Shown: positions 32,471-42,800 of the stretch, one piece after another
Numbering within the stretch: position 1 is the first letter of the stretch
How the letters are laid out: each line of letters begins with the position of its first letter
NCBI GenBank assembly: GCA_013138735.1
Contig: WTCE01000009.1
Coordinates: 62,001 to 126,000 of the forward strand
Source of the DNA: Crocinitomix sp.
GTDB taxonomy: Bacteria; Bacteroidota; Bacteroidia; Flavobacteriales_D; Crocinitomicaceae
Direction: 5' to 3'
Length of the DNA stretch: 64,000 nucleotides
Position numbers and translations under genes: made by a program
The notes under the pieces: generated by a model
The model's input: only the letters and a program-made list of their open reading frames with translations
What the model was told of the DNA's origin: nothing
Database searches by the model: none

Positions 32471-34873
32471 CTAATTCCTCAAAACTTTTCCTTTAGTCAC
32501 TATCGACTGAATCCGCTCCAATGTCTTTTTCTTAGTACAGAGATCCAAAAACGCCTTGCGCTCTAAATCCAACAAGTATTGTTCATCCACTTTCGTTAAA
32601 CCGGACAAATCTCCTCCTGCTAATACAAATCCTAATTTTTCTGAAATGTATTTGTCGTGCTCAGAAATGTAATTTCCATGTGCCATAGTATCTGCTCCAA
32701 CATAAACAATTCCCAGTCCTTCTTGTCCAAGTACTGTGATGTCTTTTGCTTTAACTGGTTGTGTATAACCAGCATTGAATAGTGATAAACAAACTTCTTT
32801 GGCTCTAGTTAATTGGTAATCTCTATCCACAACAACTTCGTCAATCCCCTCCCGTAGGTAACCCAAATCGAATGCTTCGTATGCAGATGTTGAAACTTGT
32901 GCTTGACCAATCGTTAAGAAACTATCTCTAAATCTGTTGATACGAACATCTCCTGGTTTCATATTGTCTGAAAAGCGCTTTGCAAACTCTTTTGTTCCGC
33001 CGCCGCCAGGTATTAAACCTACGCCGAACTCAACTAATCCCATGTATAATTCTGAGTGAGCTATTACTTTATCGGCATGCATTGACATTTCACAACCACC
33101 GCCTAAGGCCATATTGTGCGGCGCTACAATTACGGGACATGATGAATAGCGAATACGCATCATAGTGTCTTGGAATTGTTTGATGGCGAAATTTAATTCG
33201 TCATATTCCTGCTCCACAGCCATCATAAATATTAAACCTACATTGGCTCCGGCTGAAAAGTTTTGACCGTTATTTGAAATAACTAAGCCTTTGTATTCTG
33301 TTTCGGCTAAGTCAATCCCCTTATTAATACCTTGCAAAACACCACCACCAATTGTATTCATTTTTGTGTGGAATTCTAAATTCAAAATTCCATCTCCTAA
33401 ATCAATTAAGTGACAATCATCATTCGCCCAAACTGTATTTCCATCTCTTAAATTTTCAATAAAGAGTAGGTTTTCAGTACCAGGAATAACTTTATAAGCT
33501 TTAGTGGCAATATCGTAATACATTTTAACACCATTCTCTACTTTATAGAATGACTTGATACCAGCGTCTAACATTTGCTGTACCCAAGGTGAAATTGTTT
33601 TCCCATGAGCTTTTACAACTTCCATGAATTTTTCAACGCCAACAATATCCCATGTTTCAAATGGACCTAATTCCCATCCAAAACCAGCTCTTAATGCATC
33701 ATCAATCTTGTATAACTCATCTGAAATTTCTGGCATTCGGTTAGAAACATAAGCGAATAAGCCAGCAAAAGCTTTTCTGTAAAAATCACCTGCTTTGCCT
33801 TTATCAGAGAATAACATCTTAGTTCGTGTGGCTAAATCATCTACCGTTTTAGTTTGTGCTAAAATTGGGAAGTTCACTTTTGACTTGCCTTCGTACTCTA
33901 ATGTTTTTAAGTTGAGCGAAAGAATTGCTTTCTTGCCATCAACAACCTCTTTCTTGTAAAAACCTTGTTTGGATTTTGAACCTAACCAGCCCTTTTCAAC
34001 CATTTTCCCAATATAATCTGGCAATTGAAATTGTGCGTTCTCCTCATCATCAGGACAATTATCGCGGACTCCGTTAGCAACATGCACCAAGGTGTCTAAA
34101 CCAACAACATCACATGTTCTAAAAGTTGCAGATTTTGGTCTTCCTAAAACTGGACCAGTTAATTTATCCACTTCTTCAACCGTTAATCCCATTTCATCTA
34201 CTAAATGAAAGAGCGACATAATTGAATAAACACCTACTCTATTGGCAATAAATGCCGGAGTGTCTTTACACAAAACAGTTTTCTTCCCTAAAAAACGAGC
34301 ACCATAATGCATGAAAAAATCTACAATTGCAGGATCAGTTTTTGGAGTTGGAATAATCTCCAATAATTTTAAATAACGTGGGGGATTGAAAAAATGTGTT
34401 CCACAGAAGTATTTCTGAAAATCGTCACTTCTTCCATCCAACATCATATGAATTGGAATTCCAGATGTGTTTGAAGAAACCAATGTACCTGGTTTTCTGT
34501 ATTTATCTACTTTGTCAAAAATGATTTTCTTAATGTCTAATCGTTCAACCACAACCTCAATTACCCAATCACAGGTATTGATTTTTTCAAAATCATCATC
34601 AAAGTTTCCTGTATCAATTCTGTCTGCGAATGATTTTTTATAGATTGGAGAAGGCTTTGATTTTAGCGAAGCAGTTAAAAAATCATTCACTAATCGGTTT
34701 CGAACTACTTTATCGGCTAACGTGAGCCCTTTCTTTTCCTCTTTGGCAGTTAATTCTCTTGGCACCATGTCTAATAATAGAACACTGCAACCAATATTTG
34801 CAAAGTGGCAAGCAATAGCAGACCCCATAACTCCGGATCCTAATACTGCAACTTTTCTAATTTTTCTATTCAT
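32471..34873 (-). CDS. 3-hydroxyacyl-CoA dehydrogenase / enoyl-CoA hydratase fusion
   Basis: This 800-residue bifunctional enzyme performs the hydration and NAD-dependent oxidation steps of beta-oxidation. The dehydrogenase comes first: VLGSGVMGSAIACHFANIG (about residues 9-27), GTHFFNPPRYLKLLEIIP (about 157-174) and FIANRVGVYSIM. The hydratase is C-terminal: NNGQNFSAGANVGLIFM (about 527-543) and HNMALGGGCEMSMHADKV (about 580-597). This order matches the FadN-like type, not the hydratase-first E. coli FadB. It is the second gene of the MarR-led operon. Confidence 0.93.
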   Translation of the reverse strand: MNRKIRKVAVLGSGVMGSAIACHFANIGCSVLLLDMVPRELTAKEEKKGLTLADKVVRNRLVNDFLTASLKSKPSPIYKKSFADRIDTGNFDDDFEKINTCDWVIEVVVERLDIKKIIFDKVDKYRKPGTLVSSNTSGIPIHMMLDGRSDDFQKYFCGTHFFNPPRYLKLLEIIPTPKTDPAIVDFFMHYGARFLGKKTVLCKDTPAFIANRVGVYSIMSLFHLVDEMGLTVEEVDKLTGPVLGRPKSATFRTCDVVGLDTLVHVANGVRDNCPDDEENAQFQLPDYIGKMVEKGWLGSKSKQGFYKKEVVDGKKAILSLNLKTLEYEGKSKVNFPILAQTKTVDDLATRTKMLFSDKGKAGDFYRKAFAGLFAYVSNRMPEISDELYKIDDALRAGFGWELGPFETWDIVGVEKFMEVVKAHGKTISPWVQQMLDAGIKSFYKVENGVKMYYDIATKAYKVIPGTENLLFIENLRDGNTVWANDDCHLIDLGDGILNLEFHTKMNTIGGGVLQGINKGIDLAETEYKGLVISNNGQNFSAGANVGLIFMMAVEQEYDELNFAIKQFQDTMMRIRYSSCPVIVAPHNMALGGGCEMSMHADKVIAHSELYMGLVEFGVGLIPGGGGTKEFAKRFSDNMKPGDVRINRFRDSFLTIGQAQVSTSAYEAFDLGYLREGIDEVVVDRDYQLTRAKEVCLSLFNAGYTQPVKAKDITVLGQEGLGIVYVGADTMAHGNYISEHDKYISEKLGFVLAGGDLSGLTKVDEQYLLDLERKAFLDLCTKKKTLERIQSIVTKGKVLRN

Positions 34874-34902
34874 CTTATTTTGTTTTGGATGTAAGCCTAT
34901 AC

Positions 34903-35370
34903 TTACTTTACTTTTAAAACATTTTTTTCTAAAACCTTCTTATCTTCCAATAAGTCAGTCAATATGACATCTACCTTTTCCATTACCTCAAAAAACGCTT
35001 TGACTTTGGTTTTAGGCAAACTAGCATATACCTTTTCATTAAAGTTGAGGACAACTTCTTTTGCTACTTTTCGTTTCACCATGCCTTCTTCTGTCAGAAA
35101 GACCAATGATTTACGTTTATCATCTGAATCTGATTGGCGCCGAATGAGTCCATTCTCCTCCATATTTTTCAGGGTGCGGGATAAACTAGTAGGTTCCATC
35201 CCCATTTTTGGCCCTAACGCAGTACTTGGTGTGCCTTCTTTCTCGATATTCAATAAAATAAATCCCCAAGAAAAGGACATGTTGTGTCCTGCAGCTACCT
35301 GGTTGTAATAGCGCGAAATTTTAAACCAGTTATTTCTAACGTGAAATTCAAATAGTTGTTCTTTATTCAT
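34903..35370 (-). CDS. MarR family transcriptional regulator
   Basis: The 155-residue winged-helix regulator has a recognition region ALGPKMGMEPTSLSRTLKNMEENGLIRRQ (about residues 52-80) and wing DSDDKRKSLVFLTEEG. It is the first gene of the beta-oxidation cluster and probably represses it until acyl-CoA or a fatty acid is bound, by analogy with FadR/MarR-type regulators in other bacteria; this is inference. A TATATTTG box and a palindrome lie just upstream. The S9 peptidase gene diverges from it. Confidence 0.9.
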   Translation of the reverse strand: MNKEQLFEFHVRNNWFKISRYYNQVAAGHNMSFSWGFILLNIEKEGTPSTALGPKMGMEPTSLSRTLKNMEENGLIRRQSDSDDKRKSLVFLTEEGMVKRKVAKEVVLNFNEKVYASLPKTKVKAFFEVMEKVDVILTDLLEDKKVLEKNVLKVK

Positions 35371-35400
35371 TCAATAATATGTATTATCTTTAACGATTAC

Positions 35401-35408
35401 CAAATATA
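35401..35408 (-). promoter_or_regulatory. -7 promoter box of MarR-fad operon
   Basis: The minus strand reads TATATTTG, exact to TAnnTTTG, 30 bases before the marR-type start codon. Confidence 0.55.
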
Positions 35409-35420
35409 ACAATAATATTG

Positions 35421-35434
35421 CTATGCGTGCATAG
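35421..35434. promoter_or_regulatory. palindromic operator, probably MarR binding site
   Basis: CTATGC-GT-GCATAG is a perfect 6-base inverted repeat. It lies about 12 bases upstream of the -7 box, where the -33 element of the MarR promoter would be. Binding there would block RNA polymerase, consistent with autorepression. Confidence 0.55.
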
Positions 35435-35486
35435 TTTATACGTTTTTTTTATTTCTTCCCTTTTCTTTATTTATATCCCTGATTCT

Positions 35487-37835
35487 ATGCGCTTATTTCC
35501 TCTTCTAAAAACCACTATATCAGCAATTATTCTCATTATTTCTTTTGCAGGATTTAGCCAAGAATCGGCATTGAAACTAAGCGAAATCATGAAAGGAAAT
35601 GAGTTTATTGGGCATCAACCAACGGACTTTAGTTGGGGACCTAATAGTGAGTATATTTATTTTAGATGGAATAGAGAAAATGAACTGGTTGCCCCCTATT
35701 ACGTTTATTCAATTCAAGAAAAATTTTACAATAAGTTACAATTTAAAGACGTAGCGCTCCCAATTAGCGGAGCCTTTAAGGGAGATAACAAGGCTTATTT
35801 CAAATCGGGCTCATCCATTTACACCATAGATAGTACTGACAATACAGAATGTATTTACACTGCTACGGATGGTTTTCGAATGCATGCGATAATTGAAGAT
35901 CAAGTTGTTATTTTACGAGAGAATAACCTCTACGTCTTAAATACTTCAAAGGGAACCTATACACAATTAACGAATATTCTAACTGGCAACACACCTGCAG
36001 AAGATGCCGAATTAACCCATCTCGAACAACAGCAGGAAGAACTTTTTGAAACCATCCGCGTCAATAAAGCAAAGTCAAAAGCAAACAGTGACTATCGAAA
36101 ATTAATGACACCCCAATTTTTAAAGCCCTTTTATCTAGATGGATGGTCGTTTGATGACATAGCCATTAATGAGGTACTGAATACCGCAGCGCTAATTCGC
36201 AGTAAATATCCCAAAAACCCAACTACTGCCTACATGGCGTACGTCACGAAAGATGGGAATTCAACAGCTAAAGACGCAAGAAATAAAGTTGGTGGAGAAA
36301 ATCCGCAGCATGAATTATTTATATGGCATTTAGCCAAAGACACTTTTGTACAAGTTGATTTTTCAGCACTTAGTGGTGTTGATATGGCGCCAGAATTTTA
36401 TTCTGAATATCCAGACCTTAAAACGGATGACTATAAAAAGGAACTGATTTATCACTTGCACGGCTTTAATGAAAGTGGCAACAAATGTTTAATCTCAATA
36501 AAATCATACGACAATAAAGACCGTTGGATTGGTTATTATGATTTGAATAAGGATCAATTTATTGAAACAAATCACCAACATGATGCGGCATGGATTGGTG
36601 GACCAGGGATTACGGGTTGGAATATGGTCAGTGGAAACGTAGGCTGGATGGATGACGAATGTTATTATTTTCAATCGGAAGAAACAGGCTATTCGCATTT
36701 ATATGTGACAAACACTAAAAGCCAGGCGACTGAAGCTTTAACTAAAGGTGAATACGAAATTCATGAAGCCGTACTTTCAGAAGACAAAACGAAATTTTAT
36801 ATAAGTGCTAATAAAAATCATCCGGGCAACAGAGAGTTTTATCATTTAGACATTAAGTCGAAAAAACTCACCAAAATTCTAACGGAAAATGGTAAACATG
36901 AAGTACTGGTATCCCCCAATGAAAAGTGGCTATTGGTTAACTACTCTTATAAAAACAAACCATGGGATTTATATCTCGCCGAAAATAAACCAGATGTTAA
37001 ATTAGAACAAATCACAAAATCACAAAGTGACGCCTTTAAAAATTACAAATGGCGTTCACCGCCTACAATCACTTTCAAAGCAAGCGACGGACAAGAAGTT
37101 CATGCAAGAATATATGAACCAACAGAAGCGGCAAAAAATGGTGCGGCGGTCTTCTTTGTTCATGGTGCAGGATATTTACAAAACGCACATAATTGGTGGA
37201 GCGGCTATTATCGTGAATACATGTTTAACAATATGCTTTGTGATAAAGGATATACCGTGATGGATATTGATTTTAGAGCAAGTAAAGGATATGGCCGTGA
37301 TTTTAGAACGGATATCTATAGACATATGGGCGGTAAAGATTTAAGTGATTATGTTGATGCACGAGAACTTTTAATCAAGGATTATGATATCGATCCCAAT
37401 CGCATTGGTATGTACGGCGGTTCTTATGGAGGGTTCATTACAATTATGGCTTTATTAACCGAACCCGGTAAATTTAAATGTGGCGCTGCTGTTCGTTCTG
37501 TAACCGATTGGGCACATTATAATCATGCATATACTTCAAACATATTAAACACTCCCGCAGAAGATCCCAAGGCATTCAAAAAAAGCTCTCCTATTTACTT
37601 TGCTGATAATTTAGAAGACCGGCTTTTAATGCTGCACGGAATGGTTGATAATAATGTACAATACCAAGACGTAGTTCGCTTAGCGCAGCGGTTTATAGAA
37701 TCGGGTAAGACAGATTGGGATTTAGTAGGATACCCAATTGAGCCGCATGGTTTTAAAGAAACCTCGAGTTGGGTGAATGAATATGGAAGGGTGCTGAAAA
37801 TGTTTGATGAGGAGTTGTTGGTGGATGGCAAATAG
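35487..37835 (+). CDS. S9 family serine peptidase (prolyl oligopeptidase / DPP IV type)
   Basis: The 782-residue exported peptidase has a signal peptide (ISAIILIISFAGFSQ) and a long N-terminal beta-propeller (about residues 25-500). The C-terminal alpha/beta-hydrolase domain holds the nucleophile in GMYGGSYGGFITIM (about residue 646), the Asp in HGMVDNNVQYQD and the His in EPHGFKETSSW. It likely trims peptides in the periplasm. I use ATG 35487; the longer frame from 35418 places a hydrophobic stretch before the real signal peptide. It diverges from the MarR operon. Confidence 0.92.
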   Translation: MRLFPLLKTTISAIILIISFAGFSQESALKLSEIMKGNEFIGHQPTDFSWGPNSEYIYFRWNRENELVAPYYVYSIQEKFYNKLQFKDVALPISGAFKGDNKAYFKSGSSIYTIDSTDNTECIYTATDGFRMHAIIEDQVVILRENNLYVLNTSKGTYTQLTNILTGNTPAEDAELTHLEQQQEELFETIRVNKAKSKANSDYRKLMTPQFLKPFYLDGWSFDDIAINEVLNTAALIRSKYPKNPTTAYMAYVTKDGNSTAKDARNKVGGENPQHELFIWHLAKDTFVQVDFSALSGVDMAPEFYSEYPDLKTDDYKKELIYHLHGFNESGNKCLISIKSYDNKDRWIGYYDLNKDQFIETNHQHDAAWIGGPGITGWNMVSGNVGWMDDECYYFQSEETGYSHLYVTNTKSQATEALTKGEYEIHEAVLSEDKTKFYISANKNHPGNREFYHLDIKSKKLTKILTENGKHEVLVSPNEKWLLVNYSYKNKPWDLYLAENKPDVKLEQITKSQSDAFKNYKWRSPPTITFKASDGQEVHARIYEPTEAAKNGAAVFFVHGAGYLQNAHNWWSGYYREYMFNNMLCDKGYTVMDIDFRASKGYGRDFRTDIYRHMGGKDLSDYVDARELLIKDYDIDPNRIGMYGGSYGGFITIMALLTEPGKFKCGAAVRSVTDWAHYNHAYTSNILNTPAEDPKAFKKSSPIYFADNLEDRLLMLHGMVDNNVQYQDVVRLAQRFIESGKTDWDLVGYPIEPHGFKETSSWVNEYGRVLKMFDEELLVDGK

Positions 37836-38194
37836 GGTGCGTTTTTCCCAAGCCAAGTAAAACAATAAGCAGCGTTTTGTTTTTTTGCGCCTATGCTGAA
37901 ACTTCCGTGCAAGCTTGGGGTTATGGATCAAATGCCTAGCGATCGGAAGCGTAGCGAACGCTTGCCAAGCTTTTGAAGTGGCGGAAAGAAAAAATAATGT
38001 AAGCTGCGACTGAACGAGACGAAGGGCAGGCGAATAAAAAACAAAAAGCCAACCCGACTGCAAGGAGTGGATTGGCGTTTGTTTTTTATTCATCAGTGGG
38101 GTCGAGAGAAGATCTTTATTCAGCTGATTTTTAATGATTTAAAAATCAAAATTTCAAAAAATGCAAATTGGAACATTACCTGATTAATTGTGTT
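37836..38194. other. structured, GC-richer intergenic element
   Basis: No supported gene lies here, although minus-strand frames stay open by chance. It contains GGAAGCGTAGCGAACGCTTGCC (about 37940-37961, an imperfect palindrome around AGCGTAGCGAACGCT), a 21-base-arm hairpin at 38033-38090 and an AT hairpin GATTTTTAA-TGAT-TTAAAAATC at 38126-38147. Such compact folded blocks are often dispersed repeats; only one copy is in the window, so that is inference. Confidence 0.45.
38033..38090. terminator. long hairpin, bidirectional terminator
   Basis: AATAAAAAACAAA at 38033-38045 is exactly complementary to TTTGTTTTTTATT at 38078-38090. Inside it GCCAACCC pairs with GGATTGGC (one G-T). The A/T outer arms supply a U tract for either strand, so it can end both the S9 peptidase transcript and the minus-strand RHS-region transcript. 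Confidence 0.8.
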
Positions 38195-38611
38195 TCACTC
38201 TAATTTTATTAATGAATTTGAATAGTTACAGTTCCATTTTTCTGGCCTAGCATGTATTTCTAAATATGAATAATTTCGATTAGGAGATAATGAGCATATT
38301 ACTTTTCGATTTGTACTCAAAATTCTAATTGTATCCGTTTGAAGAAAATTTCCAGTATTTATCTTCAGCCCTTTGTTCGTGAAGCTAGTAGAAGAATTCG
38401 TATTCACGATATCTGACCAAAAAATTCTGTCATTCTTATAAACGATTAAAGTATCATTAAAAAATCCGGAAAAAAAGCCAATTGAAAGGGTACTTTTTAT
38501 TTGTTCATCACTTCCTATTTTTTCATATCCAAATTTTGACTCAACTCTTTCATAGCCATTTTCTGGGAGGAAAACCCAACCAAGAGAAAAAATTATAATG
38601 AGTATTTTCAT
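38195..38611 (-). CDS. small exported protein, candidate immunity partner of the RHS protein
   Basis: The 138-residue protein has a hydrophobic N-terminus (MKILIIIFSLGWVFLPENG) that could act as a signal peptide. A beta-rich polar body follows, with an N-x-Y-S-Y-L-E-I pattern and Cys at about residues 107 and 129. No family is recognised. It starts 16 bases after the stop of the RHS-core gene on the same strand, the usual place for a polymorphic-toxin immunity gene. That is position-based inference only. Confidence 0.5.
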   Translation of the reverse strand: MKILIIIFSLGWVFLPENGYERVESKFGYEKIGSDEQIKSTLSIGFFSGFFNDTLIVYKNDRIFWSDIVNTNSSTSFTNKGLKINTGNFLQTDTIRILSTNRKVICSLSPNRNYSYLEIHARPEKWNCNYSNSLIKLE

Positions 38612-38627
38612 GAGTTATGTTTTTTTA

Positions 38628-39752
38628 TTATTGTTTTACTTCTACTACCTTATTTTCTAAATAATTTAGTTGCGCTGGTGTCAATGTCTTTCCGTCGGTT
38701 GATTTAAGGTTTTGTTCAGGATTTGCATTAGAATTCATCAAGTTATCCAATATTGTTGCGTCTTCTATATCTTCATCATCCTGATTTATCATTGCTGCAC
38801 CTGGTTTAGGAACAATACCCTCTTGATCTTGCTTTTCCCATGGATGCTCTAAACCACCTGTATGTCCAGTTTCATGAGCCATTGTTCTTGCGGCGCTTTT
38901 TGGGTCAACCACTAAACTATTAACTTCAATACCATCTGGAGGTGGAGGGCTAGTAGTGTAAATTGTAATCATATTTGCATCAGGGTTTCCATTTTCATAA
39001 GTTTCTCCATAAACTGCACCTGTAGCCGTCTCTGGAGCTTCACCAGATAAGACGACGAAATAGTCATCCCAAGCACTAAGTTCAGATTCTTGATAAGTTT
39101 CATCTATAAAAGTGTACTCCAATGTAGCAGAATAATATGTGTCCGTTTCAGGATCATAAACATTGTAAGATTGTTCCACCTGTTCTGCTCCAGCAATCAT
39201 ATATTGCAGAGCTTGCTCTTTAGATAGGTTTGCCGTTTCATCTTGCGTGACAATTGCTTTAATCGTAAAATGAACTTGTTTAGACCCGTCAGCATTGACA
39301 ACCGTTTCTTTGGTCATCTCCATTCCTTCCAATTCTCTTGCGTCTATAACTCTATTTTCACTAAACGCATAAGGACTGTTATATGAATACTTTGCAGCCA
39401 ACGGATCAACAGCAAAAAACCTCCCAATTCGAGGATCATGCATCCTGTACTTATAATTCACAGAATTATCGTGACCCTTAATCTCATCATCCTTCTCCTG
39501 CCCTTGGAAGCCGTAACGATAATCCGCCTCATCTTCATGACGATTCGGCATCAACATCCCAAATGGATAATAATCATTCTGAGAGAGAACATCCGCCACA
39601 TAGTAATCCACAATTCCATCAGGCGTTGCAGAAGTATATGAAGAAGTGACGTGATCATAAACACCATCATCAACCGCTAATTTCCTATCAGATATAACCT
39701 CAAGTACGTTACCTAAATGGTTAGACAGTTCATAGGTTTTTTCTTCAATCAT
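38628..39752 (-). CDS. truncated RHS repeat-associated core protein with metzincin-like C-terminus
   Basis: The 374-residue product contains the conserved end of an RHS protein: [19 protein letters not shown] (about residues 7-25), [15 protein letters not shown] and [36 protein letters not shown] (about 100-119), and [16 protein letters not shown]. The thousands of residues of YD repeats that normally precede it are absent. The C-terminal 230 residues hold [11 protein letters not shown] (HExxHxxGxxH, about residues 290-300) and a later DNLMN Met-turn-like motif, so they look like a zinc metallopeptidase effector. Upstream in-frame codons do not continue the RHS homology. It may be an orphan toxin tip or a relic. 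Confidence 0.75.
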   Translation of the reverse strand: MIEEKTYELSNHLGNVLEVISDRKLAVDDGVYDHVTSSYTSATPDGIVDYYVADVLSQNDYYPFGMLMPNRHEDEADYRYGFQGQEKDDEIKGHDNSVNYKYRMHDPRIGRFFAVDPLAAKYSYNSPYAFSENRVIDARELEGMEMTKETVVNADGSKQVHFTIKAIVTQDETANLSKEQALQYMIAGAEQVEQSYNVYDPETDTYYSATLEYTFIDETYQESELSAWDDYFVVLSGEAPETATGAVYGETYENGNPDANMITIYTTSPPPPDGIEVNSLVVDPKSAARTMAHETGHTGGLEHPWEKQDQEGIVPKPGAAMINQDDEDIEDATILDNLMNSNANPEQNLKSTDGKTLTPAQLNYLENKVVEVKQ

Positions 39753-39829
39753 CTGAGCAAAGTCAAAAACAAGCTGAATAATTCTAATAAAACCCTTCGA
39801 AAGCTAAAGAAACCTGCATAAAAAAATCA

Positions 39830-42800
39830 CTATTGCTTAATGACCTTTCTCACCATTACTTGATCATCCTTTATGATTTGAATGAGATAAGCACCACTTG
39901 GCAAGTCAGCAAGGCTTAATTGATTTACACCTGCGTTTAAGTTTGTTTCATTGTAAATGACTTTACCATCCAACGTTAATAATATGAGTTGATCTAAACT
40001 TTCGTCGAAAGCAATATTCAACACATCAGTCGTTGGATTTGGATACAATTGCACATCCAATTCAACTTGATATTCGAAAATACTAATCTGCGTAATAAAG
40101 ATTGAATTCCCAATTCGATCAGATTCTATAGAACAACCAGCTTCATTTGTATAAATCACCCAATATTCTCCGTTCATTCCAACATCAATCCAATTCAAAC
40201 TATCATTGGTTTCACCTAATAAAATTCCTGTTTCATGATACCATTGATTACCCAACTCAATTGACGATACGATATAGATACCTTCAATTGTTAATACTGG
40301 CGGTACTGGCAATGATAAAACAGTTACCGTTACCTCATCCATATTGCTACATCCAAAACCATCTGTTCCTTCCACAATATAAGTTGTTGTGGTGGCAGGT
40401 TTTGCCCACGGATCACCAATTACAAAATTGGACAATGTCGGATCAAAATCCCAGATATAAAGCTCTCCACCAGTTGCATCAAATTGCGTTGAATCTCCAA
40501 TACAGATTGAAACGTCAGCGCCAGCAGATATTGTTGGCAATGCATGCACTGTAACTGTAACCTCATCCGTATTCACACAACCATTATCATCCTCACCAGT
40601 TAATGTATAGGTTTTGTCTGTAATTGGATTTGCCCAAGGATCTGGAATATCTAAAGCCGATAATGTTGGATCTGAATCCCATGTATAAATAGTAGCGCCA
40701 GAAGCATCTAACTGAGTAGAATCTCCAATACAAATATCATCATCTAAGCCCGCATCAACTGCTGGTAAATCATATACTTCAACTAAAACAGTATCCACAT
40801 TCGAACAACCATTAATATCTGTCCCTTCAACAATATATTCTGTATCAGTCGTTGGAGTTGCATCCGGATCAAACACGTCTGTCTCTGACAAGGTAGGATC
40901 ATCATTCCAGACATACATATCTGCCAATCCTCCAGTAGCGAATAAACCAACAGTACCTCCGATACAAACGGCATCATCTTCGCCAGCATCAATATCTGGA
41001 ACGGCCAATGTTGAAACGATTACTGAATCACGATTCGTACATCCATTATCATCTGTTCCTGTTACAAAATATTCTGTCAATACAGCTGGAGACGCCCATG
41101 GATCAGCAATATCTAAACTTGATAATGTTGGCTCAGAATCCCAAAGGTAATCTGTGGCTCCAGTTGCTACTAAATTTACTGAATCACCAACACAAACTGT
41201 TTCATCTGAACCAGCATTTACACTTGGCACAGCATAAATAAACACAGTTAATGAATCCCTATTCATGCAACCATTATCATCTGTCCCAGTTACTTTATAT
41301 TCCGTATCTCCAGTAGGTGTCGCAATTGGATTTGCAATTAATAAGGAAGATAAGGTTGGATCTTCATCCCAAACATAACTTACTGCGCCTGCTGCATTTA
41401 ATTCAGTTGACTCACCCAAACAAATAGAAACATCATCTCCCACTTCAATAGTCGGTAAGTCATAGGTAGCAACTACCACACTAGTAAAGTTAGTACAACC
41501 ACTTCCATCTACAACTGTTAGTGTAACAGTTCCTGCCGCAGTAACTACTTCAGAAATTTCAGTTCCACCGGTTGACCAATCATACGTGTCATACGTATCC
41601 GTATATAAGGTTACCGAACCGTCAGCACAAAACTCTAGCGGTGTATCATTATAAATTGTTGGACTAGGAATAGGATTAACTTCGACAGTTACGGTATCAT
41701 AATCTACACAACCCGACAAGCTTGTACTGCTCACCAAATAAACCGTAGTTTCATCAGGAGTAGCCGTCATTGAAGCGCATAAGGTACACGACATACTTCC
41801 AGCATCACCTGTAAACACTTCCCAAGTTATATCATCTCCGCCGGTTGCTGTAAGCACAACTGAACCGTCGACACAAACTGAAGTATCTGGTGGTCCTACT
41901 GTTTCTAATTGGCAATATTTAATTGTGCTATAATCTAAGTTCGTTGCTCCGCCATGGCTATTCCCAGTTATAAAAATATTTTCGCTTGCATCTAATTGCA
42001 TTCGAATAGCTTGATCACTGTTGGATGAAGGACCATCAAATACTGTTATCCACTCCTGAGCTCCATCAGACGCATCATATTTTAATGTTACAAAATCATT
42101 ATTGCTTGGTCCGTTAAAACTATAACCTGTTACATACACATATGCATCATCATCTGACACGCGAATATCTGTTGCCTCATCATATTCCAAACCTTCTGTA
42201 CTATAACGGTCTGACCAAAGTTCTGTACCAGCTGAATTATATGCGATCGTATAATAATCCTCACTAGTTTCAACACTTTTACTTCGCCCAGTCACAAACA
42301 CATTATCAGATCCATCTACAACCACGGCGTTCACCACGTCAAAGGCTTCTGCATTTCCTGGGTACAACTCTTTCCAAACCACGGCTCCTGTACTTCCCGA
42401 AAATTTGACAGTCATATAATCTTCCTCATTTAAAATATCCGTAAATCCTGAACCAGCAAGAATTACATCATTTGAACCATCTAAAGTCATTGCAAATGGT
42501 GTGTCTAAGTTTCCATGTCCAGAATCTTCTGTATTCGACCATTGTAATGCTCCAACTGAATTATATTTTGCTGCAAAAAAATCAAAGAATGTCGTTTCAG
42601 GCGAAAATTCTCTATGTCCTCCAACATAAATATTGTCGCTTGCATCTATCAGAATCAACTTTGGGAGGTCATTCCCCGTTCCACCAATTAATTGTGCCCA
42701 AACAAACGACCCTGTTGAACTATACTTTAAGGTAATAAAATCAACATCCGTAGGACTTGATGTTCGCGACCCTACTATAATAACGTCATCATTACTATCA

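Noticed and set aside
37595-38093. Two minus-strand open frames in the S9 peptidase tail and following intergenic region
   Set aside because: They are shadows of the peptidase gene and the hairpin element, and have no promoter or family match.
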